The notes: generated by a model from the sequence alone, not told the origin. Shown: positions 24,025-36,557, counted from the stretch's first letter. The stretch: DNA of 64,000 nucleotides from Spisula solida (GCA_947247005.1 OX365962.1:8839201-8903200), one strand, 5' to 3'. Numbers and translations are program-made.

Positions 24025-24433
24025 TGCTTGAACTATCATAGTCTTTACTTATTGTCAAATGAAGAATTTAATATCAAGATGTAAACAAACCCACAGGAGG
24101 CTGTTTTCCGGCTTTTGTCTCGTTTTGTTTGTTCATGTAATGGTGTTTCCACCTTTGGGACTCAAATAAAGTGCTCGAAATCTATCATTCTGCAGATGGG
24201 TTACCAAGTTATGGAAATAACCGTACTATGCTTAATGAGGCTTTGATATGAGAGATCATGTTTGTATACAAAGTCATTCATATCACCAGCTAGTTCATGG
24301 TGAATTGCAGGTTTTTATTGTTCATTCATCCAATAGATTGCTGGTGGGCATTTTGCATATGAATCTCTCCTATTCAGGGTTAACTAAAATACATTATTGT
24401 ACCTACATTTTATTCTGACTTCATTTCCCTATT

Positions 24434-24523
24434 TTAACCACCATCTCCCTCATTCTTGTACACGCATGACAACTTTCCTCTCGTATCCTGCAGGCACACG
24501 TACAATGGGTCAAGATAGCAATC
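24434..24523 (-). CDS. Cysteine-rich gene, exon 4 (C-terminus)
   Basis: Twenty-nine codons and a TAA; three Cys; ends NEGDGG. Acceptor TATTTTAG. Confidence 0.72.
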   Translation of the reverse strand, partial: DCYLDPLYVCLQDTRGKLSCVYKNEGDGG

Positions 24524-27500
24524 CTAAAATACCAAAACATGTTTCAATGCATTTTGTCTACTGTAAAAACATCAATTTTCGCGAGTAATTAAAGATTTCG
24601 CGGATTGTGGTAAAATCGTCATTTGGTGGTTTCTTAAATTCGGGTATTTTAAAATACATGTATTGAAAGAAAATATTCTTGTTACGTATATTTTATGTTG
24701 GGGTCGTGGGTTCAAATCTCACCCACCAGGTCAGGGTTAATAAACGATTTTAATATTTTATAAATAATCAGAGACATTTCAATGTTTATATACACAATGT
24801 TATGTAAAACAGATGACTGGTCCGATTCAACGAGTTTTACAGTCCGGTTATTCACCGGGTGTGGGTTCATATACGATTTTGATATTTAATGGATAGTTAC
24901 AGTCCCTGACATGCATAAATGCCAAGTGACGTGTCTGTCTGCGAGGCAAATAAGTAGTTGAAATTATCAGAAATCAAATGTTTAAAATAATACAATAAAA
25001 TATACAATGTTATGATATTGCACTGTTTGCAAACAAGTGACAAAGCTGAATAAACGGACTGTATAACACGTTGAATCACCTCAGTCACCCTGTTTACATA
25101 ACATTGTGTATATTAACATTGCAATTTCTCTTATGAATTTAACATATATTGTATATATGAATATAAGGCTTGTTGCATGAGGTATTTAATTTTACTGTCA
25201 TTTTATCCGGGGGTTTTTGGCACTTCATTGTTAGTGACATACCTGATTAAAAGGGCTATACGTATACATAAGTTTATACACATGATTATTTTACAACTCA
25301 ATGTTTTAAGAACTGAAATGGTGAGAAATTCAACTGATGTATTGTACTTACGTCAAGGGCATTCCTTCCATAACATAATTTATATGGGTGGTCCGTGCAT
25401 ATTAGATGACATCCTGGATCGCCTTCGTCTGTACAAGTACACTTATTCCATGCACATACTTTATTTCCGCCACAGTCAGCCAGTTGCTAAAACAGACATA
25501 TTTAGGACATTTAAACACTTTCAAATTTGTATGTATTTGAATGCGGCTAATATTCGAATGGAAGTATCTGTATCCGTATAGTTTCTTCGATGGTATCTCA
25601 CTTATGAGCAAAAGTCTTCGAAAGCGTGTGTGCGACTTGGTGTTATGAATGTTAGACAATAAAATGTGCATGTTTTAATAAAACGGTTATCGACGTCCAA
25701 ATATGTTATAGTTCGGAAAAACTAATGAGTACTCACAACGAACAAGAATTTCTAAACCTCATGATCAGTTATATGTTTAAAATCAGATTATCCTACAAAA
25801 TGTAACAATGTTACCTTTCAAGTTAGATATTTGTGGTTTTTGACACTTACAATTGGCACTTTTTGGTTACATATTTCCATGTTCTTGCCTCCCATCATCC
25901 CCTATTCGTTTACTTGTATTCTTTTTGTTGACCACCATTAAAAATGATTTATGCAGCAGCTGGGTTAAAGGTGCTGCCTCACAGATCGGGTTAAACTTTT
26001 TGTATGACGTAATTTTCCTACCTAACCAAGTATTTATATAATAGAAAGTCACTGGTGGTTGCTTTATGAAAGATTTATGGCATATAAGCAATTTAAATCA
26101 CTCTTGATATTTGGCACTCAGTATTTTTTTGTTTGTTTCGCCGAGTTTCCTTCCAAAATGTTCAGTGAATTATGTAATTTACACATGATCAAACTGTAAC
26201 TTCAAAAACTAAGGTCGAAACATTGTTTCGGAATTCGTTTTCATCGAATGGAAACAAATTTCAGGCAATTTAAGTGATAGTAGTGCTAATTCTTAAGGGT
26301 ATTAATACCCTATATAATTTTGGGTGTAAAAATGGTAAATAACTACATAATGCCGATGTTTCCTAAGTTATTTTTTATGTCAATGTGGTTGTTTATGGCA
26401 TATACAGGAAACTATAACAAAATTACATGAATAATTATATTTTACAGTGATTCTTATTTTTGTTTTAATTTTATTTTACAGTGATTCGTAAACTTTTAAG
26501 GACTTTTGGACACCTATAATCATGGCTTGCATCGGTTTAGTTTCATTTACATGTTCAGTTTTGTGTTGAACATTGATGCGAATTCTTGTGGTCTGTGATT
26601 TTCTTTTTGTGATATTTGGAGCCTTTCATGCTCGACTGTTTCTGATGAATTTTCCCTTCGCGGACCTACTTTTCGTTATCTCTATGCATGTTTATCTGGA
26701 ATCGTTTATATAATGAGTGTGTTACCATGCATGTTTACAACTTCTAGAGACTCGTAATGTAGTATACTGTGTACCTCATATTTGCATTTTTTGTACATTT
26801 AACACTACGAAAAATAATGATTTTGTAGTATCACATCTGTGTCTTTCCAAGCTGCAATTATTTTATTCGTTAAATAAATTCAATATGTAAACACTCATAT
26901 ATATATCGTTAACTTCGTGGTAAAACAAATCGTATATAACTACCATACATACATGAGTCGGAAACAAATAAAATATATACTTACTGCCGAGCCTGCAGGG
27001 CAATTTTGGTAACGTTGAGTATGCGAACACACTAGCCCTACCATGACTATCTGAAATTTAAGTTTAAAATTTGGTCGATAATTCCCTCAGATAGTTTTAA
27101 ATTACAGTTTTAGGTTTGATGGTATTTCAGCCTTATGGAGACAACGCAACACCAGACAACCCCATATATACATGCTGAACAAAACATCATGAAATGGAGC
27201 GATACACTTTATTACAACTAAGAATCAAACTTGCAAACATCCATCCTCAAGATGGACATTCTAACCACTCGCTCACTAAGGACTTATTACAGAGTTATAG
27301 AGCATACAGAGTAAAGCGGCATCTTTTCAAACTCATTTCTTCCATCAAATTCGCTGTTTTTATTAATTATCTAAAACAAGGTGATAATACTCCATCTTGT
27401 TTTAGTTACTTTATAAATTGTGATAATAATGTCAGATAGCTGCCAGATTAAATAATGTTTACACAACTGATACAACGAACCCGTACTTTTTACTTAATTT

Positions 27501-28225
27501 GTGAAATTGAATTGGTTTCCCTTTTTGAATGTACACTCACTGCTTGAACTTAGTCTGGGTCCCGTTCCCCAATCTTACATTTCATTAGATTATTTACTGC
27601 GTATATTGTAAAGATTGGGAACCAGACTATGCTTGAACTATCATAGTCTTTACTTATTGTCAAATGAAGAATTTAATATCAAGATGCCTGAATAGTTGAT
27701 GTTCTTGATCATCATATTACATGTATGGAATATCTTTTGAGAACTTGGGGGAAACGTGTTTGGAAAAGGGGAGGGGGGAGAAATTGGAGGAGTAGTCTTT
27801 TGCGAAATCGGATGGAATCCCTTGACACCTGACAATGGCAGTATTGATGGAACTGTACTATACAGTCAAAACATCTGAACAAGACATTGTTTTATCAGTG
27901 GTTACACAAGCTCCTGAATCTGAAGAGTCATGATGCATATTATTACTTTACACTTTTACAGTTTTATAGGCAAAATATCCATGATGTTTATAGAAAATGA
28001 CACTTCAAACCAAAATCTTCAGGGTTAAATGTGGCTTTTTGGAAATTGCAGGGGTCAAAACCGCTATTCTCGTGTTAAATGGAACCCCTGTTAATGATAA
28101 ATCATAGCAGCTGACTAATGAACAAATTAAAAGTCACAAACATCTTACACATGAGAAAACTATGTAAATATTATAGACAGAGCATGACTTACCGTCGCAA
28201 GAAGTACTTTATTCATAACCAACAT
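24434..28225 (-). CDS. Secreted cysteine-rich protein, four exons
   Basis: Exons 28225-28193, 27050-26985, 25486-25352 and 24523-24434 join in phase 0 through GTAAGT donors and AG acceptors to give 107 aa. Residues 1-20 are a signal peptide (starts MLVMNKVLLAT; VMVGLVCS at its end) encoded half in exon 1 and half in exon 2. The mature part has eleven Cys (28, 38, 44, 49, 51, 59, 63, 71, 80, 88, 98), including DCGGNKVC and KCTCTDEGDPGC. An AATAAA follows the stop by 20 nt. I do not recognise the family. The size and cysteine density fit an extracellular disulfide-stabilised peptide. The agreement of signal peptide, cysteines, phases and poly(A) signal makes the gene model likely although it is made of very short exons. 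Confidence 0.75.
25352..25486 (-). CDS. Cysteine-rich gene, exon 3 (core domain)
   Basis: Forty-five codons with seven Cys. Acceptor TGTTTTAG, donor GTAAGT. Phase 0 at both ends. Confidence 0.75.
26985..27050 (-). CDS. Cysteine-rich gene, exon 2
   Basis: Twenty-two codons completing the signal peptide (IVMVGLVCS) and starting the mature chain (HTQRYQNCPAGSA). Acceptor AATTTCAG, donor GTAAGT. Confidence 0.7.
28193..28225 (-). CDS. Cysteine-rich gene, exon 1 (signal-peptide start)
   Basis: Eleven codons, MLVMNKVLLAT, then the donor GTAAGT. It lies outside the tandem duplication and is therefore single-copy. Confidence 0.7.
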
Positions 28226-28754
28226 TTTCTTCGTAAAATAACTCCAACTTATTGAACAGATCGAGACTAAATGCGAAGTCGATATTTTTCGTGCAAGTAA
28301 GAGCATATACAGTTTACTAAACAGCCAATGAATTATGTAATACGAGGTCATAAACGACGGTGTTTTGTGGTTAACTGAACCCATCTAACGAGGCCCTGAT
28401 TTCAAATCATATTATGAGTGTTGAATTAAATGTAATACTAGTACATGTATTATTCTCAAATCAATGAGTGAATCGTAGGCGAATATCTATAAAAATACTG
28501 CATTGTTTTGGTAAGAGTTGAATAAACTGAATCATAAGGAAATTAAGCATGTTGAAATCTAAATTATAAGGTAACTCCGTGTTTAACTTTTACCTACTGG
28601 TAGCCACTAACTCCTTACTATAGTACTGTGTACAGCATTATAATTTATAACAACCTTAGGAAAAAGAAATGTAAATCTTTCAATATAATTTGGATCAACA
28701 AATGCGCATAAACACAAGTTTTAACAAGAGATGTCTGTAAAACATGTATGCCCA

Positions 28755-28985
28755 CAATACAGCTAGATATTCATAAATGTTAAAGGTGACAGCGACCTTG
28801 ACCTTTGACCTACTGACCTCAAAATTAATAGGGGTAATCTACTGTTGTTGGCCAACATATATCATTATATGTAAAGTTTGGAGCGTTCTTGAGTTATTGA
28901 ACGGAAACCATTTGGACCGACCGACAGACCGACCGACGGACCGACATATGTGCAAAGCAATATATCCCTCATCAAATATGGGGGA
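28755..28985 (-). repeat. Dispersed repeat with (CCGA)n tract
   Basis: Matches in reverse complement the element at 39150-39540: GACCTTGACCTTTGACCTAC, GTTATTGAACGGAAACC, a (CCGA)n stretch and CATCAAATATGGGGG. The stretch 27690-28190 shows nothing else. Confidence 0.7.
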
Positions 28986-29114
28986 TAATAAGAATCAATT
29001 ACTGAGTTTATGTTACTCTCTAAAACAACATTGGTCCTATCATGCAGATTACTCTGTAATTATGTTAGATACTTTAGTGAGTTATCTCCCTTTATTACTC
29101 TCTAAAACTACACT

Positions 29115-29584
29115 GGTGTCACACCGGTAAAATTTTCTACTATCATTTCTATGCAAAATGACCCAATTTCATGTCTCTCCCTGAGTCACACTGATTTCCC
29201 AAATGATTTCCTGTGGCCTTTTCCATAGAATACATACACTGTCCTCATAAATGAGTCACAGAAAATGCCAGGTTGAGTGTGTTGTATTCCTGCTATTTCA
29301 AGTCTCCCAGGTAGACTATTCTATTTTCCAATACACAACAGCTGATTCGGCCGAAGCACCCACACATTTCCAGCCCTCAGTCAGGGTGTAGTAATCTAGA
29401 AAAAGATAAACTAAAGGCTGTTAGCTGTTGACAGAAAGTCCATATTTGAAATATATATAGGAATTTTGGTCAACAATTCACAGTTACCACAGTCAAACAG
29501 TACAAGAACAGAACAGAATTAAAGTTTTCATAGGAACTATTTTAGCATACTACGACCCGGAAGTACTTTCACCGGTGTGACACC
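29115..29584. mobile_element. MITE, family H
   Basis: Terminal inverted repeats GGTGTCACACCGGT; the flanks carry direct repeats of GGTCCTATCATGC. No coding capacity. Between 29700 and 30337 I see nothing. Confidence 0.7.
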
Positions 29585-30337
29585 CACTGGTCCTATCATG
29601 CGGAAAACTCAGCTTTTACCACTGCTTAGTTTGTTAGTCCTATCATGCGGATTACTCTACTGACTTCGGAGAGTGTGATAAATCTGCTTATCTGACATCC
29701 TTGGTGTGAAATCTCTTAATCTGACATCCTTGCTGCGTTCTTACGCGCATCTTTGCAAAGCAATACATATGATACTTTATTAGGTATATTTGACACACAA
29801 GGACAATTCTAACAATTACGGCAAAAACATTCATTCAACTCAAATTTCAAAATCAATCAATCGATAATATTTTAGCCTGAGGATTTTTGCAAATGGTGTT
29901 TACAAATAGATCTTCACTAATTAATAACAGCCACACTAACGATTTTTATGTATAAATCGATTATTCAGGTCAGTCATGTGTTTACATATTGTGTATCTAA
30001 ATTAAAACATTGCAAACTATTTCATAATATTAATGTGCATGTATTATTTTATTATATTTTGTGCATTGATATATGTGACTTTATGAATAGTATTGGTTTT
30101 CACTGCTTTTTTTCAAATTAAATGTTTTAAAATAAAAATACAATATTACGATATTGCAATGTTTGTATACAAGTAACAGACCTGAATAAACGGACTTTAC
30201 ACACAAGTATCACTAGGGCTAAATAAAAAAACCTAGTAAAAACGGCATTATGATGTAGATGCGAAATATTTATTTCCAGAACTTGAAAAAGGCTAATGAT
30301 TATATTTACTAAAGTGTATTTATCATTCACCTTAAAT

Positions 30338-30580
30338 AAACTAGTACAGAACAGAGAATTTGGCCCGCTTATCGACCTTCTATTAGCATAATTTAACAGC
30401 TGGTATTTAGTCTATATTTATAACCACATTTGTATGTTTTCATACGCGGAGAGTATCACGAAGACATTCGAGATTACAAACACAAATCTAAAAGACCGAT
30501 ATATTTAACGCAACAACCTTGTAATATATTGAACCATAAGGGTCAGGCTCAAGTCAAATTATCCGCACTCTATATACATC
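30338..30580. mobile_element. Dispersed MITE, family I (copy 1)
   Basis: Related to 36298-36557 (same orientation) and 42655-42918 (opposite). Ends of the type CAGAGAATTTG...GTCAAATT; interior GCGGAGAGTATCACGAAGAC and CCTTGTAATATATT. Partial pieces occur at 48180-48390. Confidence 0.65.
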
Positions 30581-30690
30581 TGGCCAAAACTAGAGTAAGT
30601 AGGTATTTGTACTATGTATGACGAGTAACGTCCCTTAAAAAGCGAATTTCCAACGTCGTAATCAACGTAGCAGTGAACGTTAGTGTAGGC

Positions 30691-30842
30691 CAGGGGTGGT
30701 ATTCAATATTGATCTTCTTTAATTGGAGGATAAGGATAGCCAATCATATCGCCTGTTATTGACAAAGAGTTTAATATGGTGTGATCTGATTGGTTGTCCT
30801 TATCCTTAAGTCAAGTAAGATCAATATCGAATACCACACCAG
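30691..30842. mobile_element. MITE, family L (copy 1)
   Basis: CAGGGGTGGTATTCAATATT and its near reverse complement form the ends. A second copy lies 570 bp away in opposite orientation. Confidence 0.8.
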
Positions 30843-31413
30843 GATACCGACAACAAAACTAGTTTAGGTCCCTTATATAAGAGCATAGAACTGTCTAAGA
30901 AAGTATCCGTCATCCAAACATATTTGTTATTGTAACATTCTTGTGGTACAATAACGAAACTTTCGTGACACACGAGGATCAAATAATTCTACTATTAAGG
31001 CAATTGTTAGCCCCTGTTAGCCAATCAACTCCTTGTATTGCCGTGGTAAATGTCATTTGTACCGTAGTTTACATTGATGTCGAATTTACATTGAGGCCAT
31101 TTACGATGATAACTGAAGAGGTGTGGCTAAATACAAGGATAATTGATGGGGTGTGTCTTAATTTTCAAAGGAATGAGTGCAACAGCTATGTACAGTGCAC
31201 GATATCATGCACTGAAGTTATTGCACTCTGTTTCGTCCCTTTCAAGATCAAAAGAATCATAATGCCACGTCTTACGCTGTCTAAACACTAGCTTCCGTTG
31301 ACATTCAACATACAAAAATGAAAACACCACCAGATTCAACACTAAACGCTTATATTCACTCATAAAGAATGCCAATCAAGACACCCAAGGTAATGTTCCC
31401 ATATGAGATCAGA

Positions 31414-31565
31414 CCTGGGGTGGTATTCAATATAGATCTTACTTTATTTAAGGATAAGGACAACCAATCAGAGCACAGCATATTAAACTCTTGGTCAGTA
31501 ACAGGTGATATGATTGGCTATCCTTATTCTCCAATTAAATAAGATCAATATTGAATACCACCCCA
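31414..31565. mobile_element. MITE, family L (copy 2)
   Basis: CCTGGGGTGGTATTCAATA pairs with AATATTGAATACCACCCC. It shares GGATAAGGACAACCAATCAG with copy 1. Confidence 0.85.
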
Positions 31566-31834
31566 GAAGTAAAATAGACCACCAATGCAAACATCCTAAA
31601 CAAGCAATTACAATCGATCAGGTTTTTTCACGTATCTCACCACTATCCCTTTCTTAGCTTTGTAGAAATGTCCTTTGGAACTACACATAGCCGATCATAG
31701 CCAATATAGAAATACATGGTGCCATTAAGTGACTCAAAAACCTAAAGGTGGGCAATTCTGCTGACCAAGTGGAATTGATCAAAACCATTATCCTGGTGGA
31801 ACTCCGCAATGAAATATTTGATACCATAACGCTT

Positions 31835-33650
31835 ATCTCCCAATGGTCCTCTGAATACTTGTCAACCACCGTCCGACTGGAAGAAAGCAAAGGTAGCCCC
31901 TCTATTCAAGAAAGGTGATTATATAGCTATTACATCAACTTGCATTATGTGCCCATCACATTCAGTAGTGGTTAGCGGTCACACTTCTTACTGGCTTAGA
32001 ATAAGAAGGTCTTAAATACTACTTACGACCTTATAAGACTCATGCTTATTTGAAATCTGCTTCTCATGGCGCTTCTTATGAGCCTATTTTTATCAAAATC
32101 GGAAGTGGTCATGTTGACCAAACTGAAGTTTAAATAGCTTGTTTTTTCCATAAGTAAAGACGAGTTTCAGACAGTTATTTCTTGTTTTCTTAAACTATTG
32201 ATTTTGTACTTACGACCTTCTAAGCCAGCGTTCTGATCATGTCCTTTTTACTGCAGGTGTCTCACAGTAGTACGTCGTGGGACCATTACTCTTCCTGCTT
32301 TATTTAAATGACCTTACTGACAAACTCGAAGTTCCCATGCACGGCTGTTTGCCACACAACCTCCTTCCTTGTCGTCACCTCACTCTCTGAGTGTCATACG
32401 TTACAACATAACTTGCTAAAACTAGGTCATTCAGCTTTTCGACACCTGGGACTTGGGCTTAGCGGTTAAGTTCATTTCCTCGTTCAGTTATGTGTTGGGC
32501 ATTTGTCGTGTAATTGTGGCAAGGAAGTTTTTATGTTTTCTGTATATTATATATAGCCTAATGTCCGCTCAGAATAATTATTTACATTGTGCGTAATGTA
32601 GCTATGTATATATTTTATGCTACTAAAGAAAGGAAGGAATACCTTTCAATTTATATTTTACTGGATTATTATATTGCTTTGTCATCAAATGTATGCATGT
32701 ATTATATCTACAATTTACACTTCATTCATTGTTAAACGTCATATGTATGTGCTATTTATTTCTTGTGTATAGGCCGGTGGCCTGTTTTGCGCAAAAAACT
32801 TTGAAATTTGTGCTCGGCTAGTTTAGTTAAGTGCTGCCTTCCCTGTCCGATGTCCTATTTTTGTTTGCTAAAACTTGAAAACTAGAAAAGACAATGGGAA
32901 ATGGAATTTAACCCCAGTAAGTGGCAGGTTTTCCATATCACAAGGAGCAGAAATCCCATCAAATTTCCGTAAATGCTCCATTGTCTAAATCTTTCCTCTG
33001 TCTCAGTGGCAAAATGACATGGTGTCGACGTCAGAGACGATCTCAGATGTAACACACACATATCCAGGATAACAACAACAGCAACAAAACAGCTGGCTTC
33101 CTCAAACGTAACATGAAAACTAAACATGAAAACATCGTATACTTAGCTTACCAAACTTTAGTTCGATGACAACTCCAGTATGCATCTCCCGTCTGGTCAC
33201 CACATACACAGGTCAACATAAACACGTTTGAAACGTGCTATTGGATGGGTCGAAAACGATTACTACCGAGTCCCGATATACCAGCGTATCGGACCCCCAG
33301 CATACGCTCGGATAAAACCAGGAGCTATTCAATTAAAACCCTGATAAAACTCACATGAGAACAGAATGAGGCGCTTTGCCTCCAAGATAGTCCCTTTCTA
33401 GGATTTATAAATTATAACAGTGTTGTATGGACATCTTCCGGCCTTTTTAGAAGACCCAACCAGGTCAACAAGGCACATACAAATTTCGTCCCTCATAACA
33501 CAATCGTGTTGAATAGGTTACCCTCCCATATCACGAACCTGACTGATATTGAATCATACAAGCAGTCAGTGGTCAACATAAATCCACATTTACCAGCTCA
33601 TATTCTGAATTACGATGTTCCATCTGAGTTCGGAAAAATCCATCCCCGGC
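31835..33650 (+). pseudogene. Degenerate CR1/Jockey-like LINE with nested insertions
   Basis: Frames that belong together are spread over 1.8 kb: PSDWKKAKVAPLFKKGD (about 31875), VVGPLLFLLYLNDL after a stop (about 32280), MEFNPSKW and TRSRNPIKFP (about 32895), then LNRLPSHITNLTDIESYKQS (about 33510), the usual reverse-transcriptase order. The frame is broken by stops, by a family-K foldback (about 31990-32235) and by a family-J piece (about 32350-32868) that falls where the YADD region should be. Nothing functional remains. Confidence 0.7.
31990..32235. mobile_element. Foldback MITE, family K, nested in the LINE
   Basis: CTGGCTTAGAATAAGAAGGT at the left and CGACCTTCTAAGCCAG at the right. Confidence 0.75.
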
Positions 33651-35144
33651 GATAAAGTGGGTTTTGTTATTCGTGAGCAGTTTTCCCATGGGTCCGCATA
33701 TTCTGCTTTATGAGGCGTTTCTTTAACAATTTATTTTATTGGCTGCTGACTTGAGTTTTAAAGCATTTTATAAAACAGCTTATTTAACTCAATGCGAATA
33801 CATTAATTACTATACATATGATATTATGTTAAAGTATGCTTAAATGAATAATTTTAATAATATTTATTCCATTTTTTCATTAATCGCGCAAGTTCAACTA
33901 TTAAAATATTTTTCGTCTAATATTAATTGTTCATATCGTTTAACCCATTTTGTAAACATGGCGAAATGTCAGAATTGAGCTCTACATTTTTCTTGTTTAT
34001 GTTATTAATTTGAACGCCTGGCATTTATAATCGGTACAGTTGGCTGAAGACGTTTGAGGTATGTGTCTTAAAAATCAATAGCTGTCTTTACAATCAGATT
34101 TGTTCGTGTCAAAGTCTATGATTTCACATTTGCAGCAAAAGTTGACAACATTTTTCTGTTGAAGTCTGATCAAATAACTTTGGAAAATAGTGTTAAAGCC
34201 ATTGTCAACTGGTCAACTCTCTGTCGCATTGCCCCATCTTTGTCACACGAGAAATATATCTAGTTGCCAGACAAGTGTCTTCAGCCGGCACTCGAAGTGT
34301 TGACTCAATAGACAACCGATTCTTCGATATCGGACCGGACCAGCATTAAATTTCATGTAGCCTAGGCCTACTTGAAGTCTTGAGTCTGGGACCAGCATCC
34401 GTGTACAGTATCTGGTCAGAACGGCCCACTTACAAGAACGACCCAGTACAAATTTACCAAAACGGCCCACACTTGAGGTGTAGCCTCTATTCCTACAACT
34501 TAGTGCATTCCTACAAGTTTGTGCATTTTAGTAAAACGTAGATTGCTTTGCTAATAATCTCATTTCCGAGCCTGAATTAATTTTAAATTACCAACAAGAC
34601 ATTTATCCAGCCGAATAATGCGAGTTTTGTGCGAGGACGGATTTTACTGTTTACATAATCACCGGTTCCGGTCGCGAAATCTGGAGACATTTGTTAATCT
34701 CAAAATTCGCATTAGATGCGATATATTTACGAGCGGAAAAGGTGTTAATTAACTGACAAAAGGTCAAACTTTATGTTAGAAAGCTTTTTATTATCAAAAT
34801 CTTTCACGTGTGTTCTTAATGACGTCATCAGTTTATATGCACAAACTTACAGGTCACAAATGTTTATATCAAGACTGCAGACTGCATCTAACATTGAGGC
34901 CGTTTTTCAAGTTTTTTGCAGTTTGGCATTCATTTGTGTTTGAATTTTGTTAATAGACAAATAATTGATATTGTTTATCACATGGTTGGTCCCAGTGTAT
35001 TTGTTTTTGTGCAGATGCGCCCATTTCAAATCTAAGATGCACAAACTTGTAGGTGTAGAGGCTACTCAGTACCGAAACGTCCCACTTAAAAATTTGGAGT
35101 TTACAGACAACACTTGCGCTCAAACAAGCATCCATGTACGTTTG

Positions 35145-36245
35145 CACAAAACCAGCATCCGTGTACTCGAGCACGGGACCAGCATTCGCGTACTTGTGCA
35201 CGGGACCAGCATTCGCGTACTTGTGCATGGGACCGGCAACCATGTTCTTGAGCCTGGGACCAGCATCCATGTACATGTACTTGAGCCTGGGACCAGCATC
35301 CGTGTACTTGTGCACAGGACCAGCATTTGTGTACTTGATTCTGGGACCAGCATCTGTGTACTTGTGTATGGGACCAGCATCTGTGTACTTGAGCCTGGGA
35401 CCAGCATCTGTGTAATTGAGTCTGGGACCAGCATCTGTGTAATTGAGTCTGGGACCAGCATCTGTGTACTTGTACACGGGACCAACATCTGTGTACTTGT
35501 GCATGGGACCAGCATCTGTGTACTTGTACACGGGACCAGCATAGATCTGAGTACTTGTGCATGGGACCAGCATCCGTGTACTTGTGCACGGGACCAGCAT
35601 CCGCGTACTTGAGCCTGGGACCAGCATCCGTGTACTTGAGCCTGGGACCAGCATCCGTGTTCTTGAGCCTGGGACCAGCATCCGTGTACTTGTGCACAGG
35701 ACCAGCATCCGTGTACTTAGGCACGGGACCAGCATCCGTGTACTTGTGCACAGGACCTGCATCCGTGTACTTAGGCACGGGACCAGCATCCGTGTACTTA
35801 GGCACGGGACCAGCATCCTTGTACTTATGCAAATGACTAGCATCCTTGTACTTATGCAAGTGACTAGCATCCCTGTACTTAGGCAAGGGACTAGGATCCC
35901 TGTTCTTATGCAAATGACTGGCATCCTTGTACTTTTGCAAGTGACCAGCATCCCTGTACTTAGGCAAGTGACTAGCATCCCTGTACTTAGGCAAGGGACT
36001 AGCATCCCTGTACTTAGGCAAGGGACTAGCATCAGTGTACTTAGGCAAGGGACTAGCATCCCTGTACTTAGGCAAGGGACTAGCATCCGTGTACTTAGGC
36101 AAGGGACTAGCATACATGTACTTGAGCCTGGGACCAGCATCCCTTTACTTAGGCAAGTGACTAGCATCCCTGTACTTAGGCAAGGGACTAGCATCCCTGT
36201 ACATAGGCAAGGGACTAGCATCCCTGTACTTAGGCAAGGGTCTAG
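35145..36245. repeat. 27-bp minisatellite, about 40 units
   Basis: Unit of the type GGGACCAGCATCCGTGTACT plus TGTGCAC. The right half consists of a variant with TTAGGCAAGGGACTAGCATC. Because 27 is a multiple of three, four long overlapping frames stay open on both strands (up to 423 codons, minus), all reading a repeated nonapeptide such as MLVPCLSTG. A single related unit sits at about 34385. Between 33660 and 35140 I see no gene. Confidence 0.95.
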
Positions 36246-36297
36246 AATATGGGTGTTTGATCATGTGACCTGCATTGGTGCACCCTGGTATAGTATA

Positions 36298-36557
36298 GAC
36301 TAGTTCAGAGAATTTGACACGACTCTCGACCTTCAATTAGCATCATTTAACAGCTCATATAATTATTGTCTATATTTATAACCCCGGTCGTAGGTTTTCA
36401 TAATTAAGCGGAGAGTATCACGAAGACGCTCGGGTGTTATACATACACAAACCTAAAATACCGATAGTACAGATTTGCAGAAATTTATATATGCAACGCA
36501 AGAACCTTGTAATATATTCATGCATAAAGGTCAGGATCATGTCAAATTCTCTGTGCT
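36298..36557. mobile_element. Dispersed MITE, family I (copy 2)
   Basis: It lies about 100 bp upstream of the first identified USP8 exon. It shares GCGGAGAGTATCACGAAGAC with copy 1 and ends near ATCATGTCAAATTCTCTG. Confidence 0.7.

Larger units (their letters stand above)
20475..24080. repeat. Tandem segmental duplication, distal copy (3,605 bp)
   Basis: Everything here recurs at 24080-27685 at an offset of 3,605 bp. I found no difference in any stretch compared, including every open frame on both strands. The boundaries share only TG: left flank ATTT|TGTAAAC, right flank AAGA|TGCCTG. The copy includes exons 2-4 of the cysteine-rich gene but no first exon, and also carries a family-F MITE and a small inverted repeat. 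Confidence 0.95.
24080..27685. repeat. Tandem segmental duplication, proximal copy (3,605 bp)
   Basis: Direct repeat of 20475-24080, adjoining it without spacer. This copy lies next to the first exon of the cysteine-rich gene at 28193-28225. Confidence 0.95.

Noticed and set aside
20792..27439. Open frames of 62-134 codons repeated at 3,605-bp offset (for example 21572-21976 and 25177-25581)
   Set aside because: They are antisense to, or outside, the cysteine-rich exons and have no coding signs; their identity reflects the duplication.
28777..29130. 117-codon frame with DRPTDRPTDRH
   Set aside because: Reads through a dispersed repeat whose other copy at 39150 is intronic and in reverse orientation.
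34950..36303. Four long overlapping open frames in both strands
   Set aside because: They are products of a 27-bp repeat read in four frames; no splice signals, domain or non-repetitive coding context.
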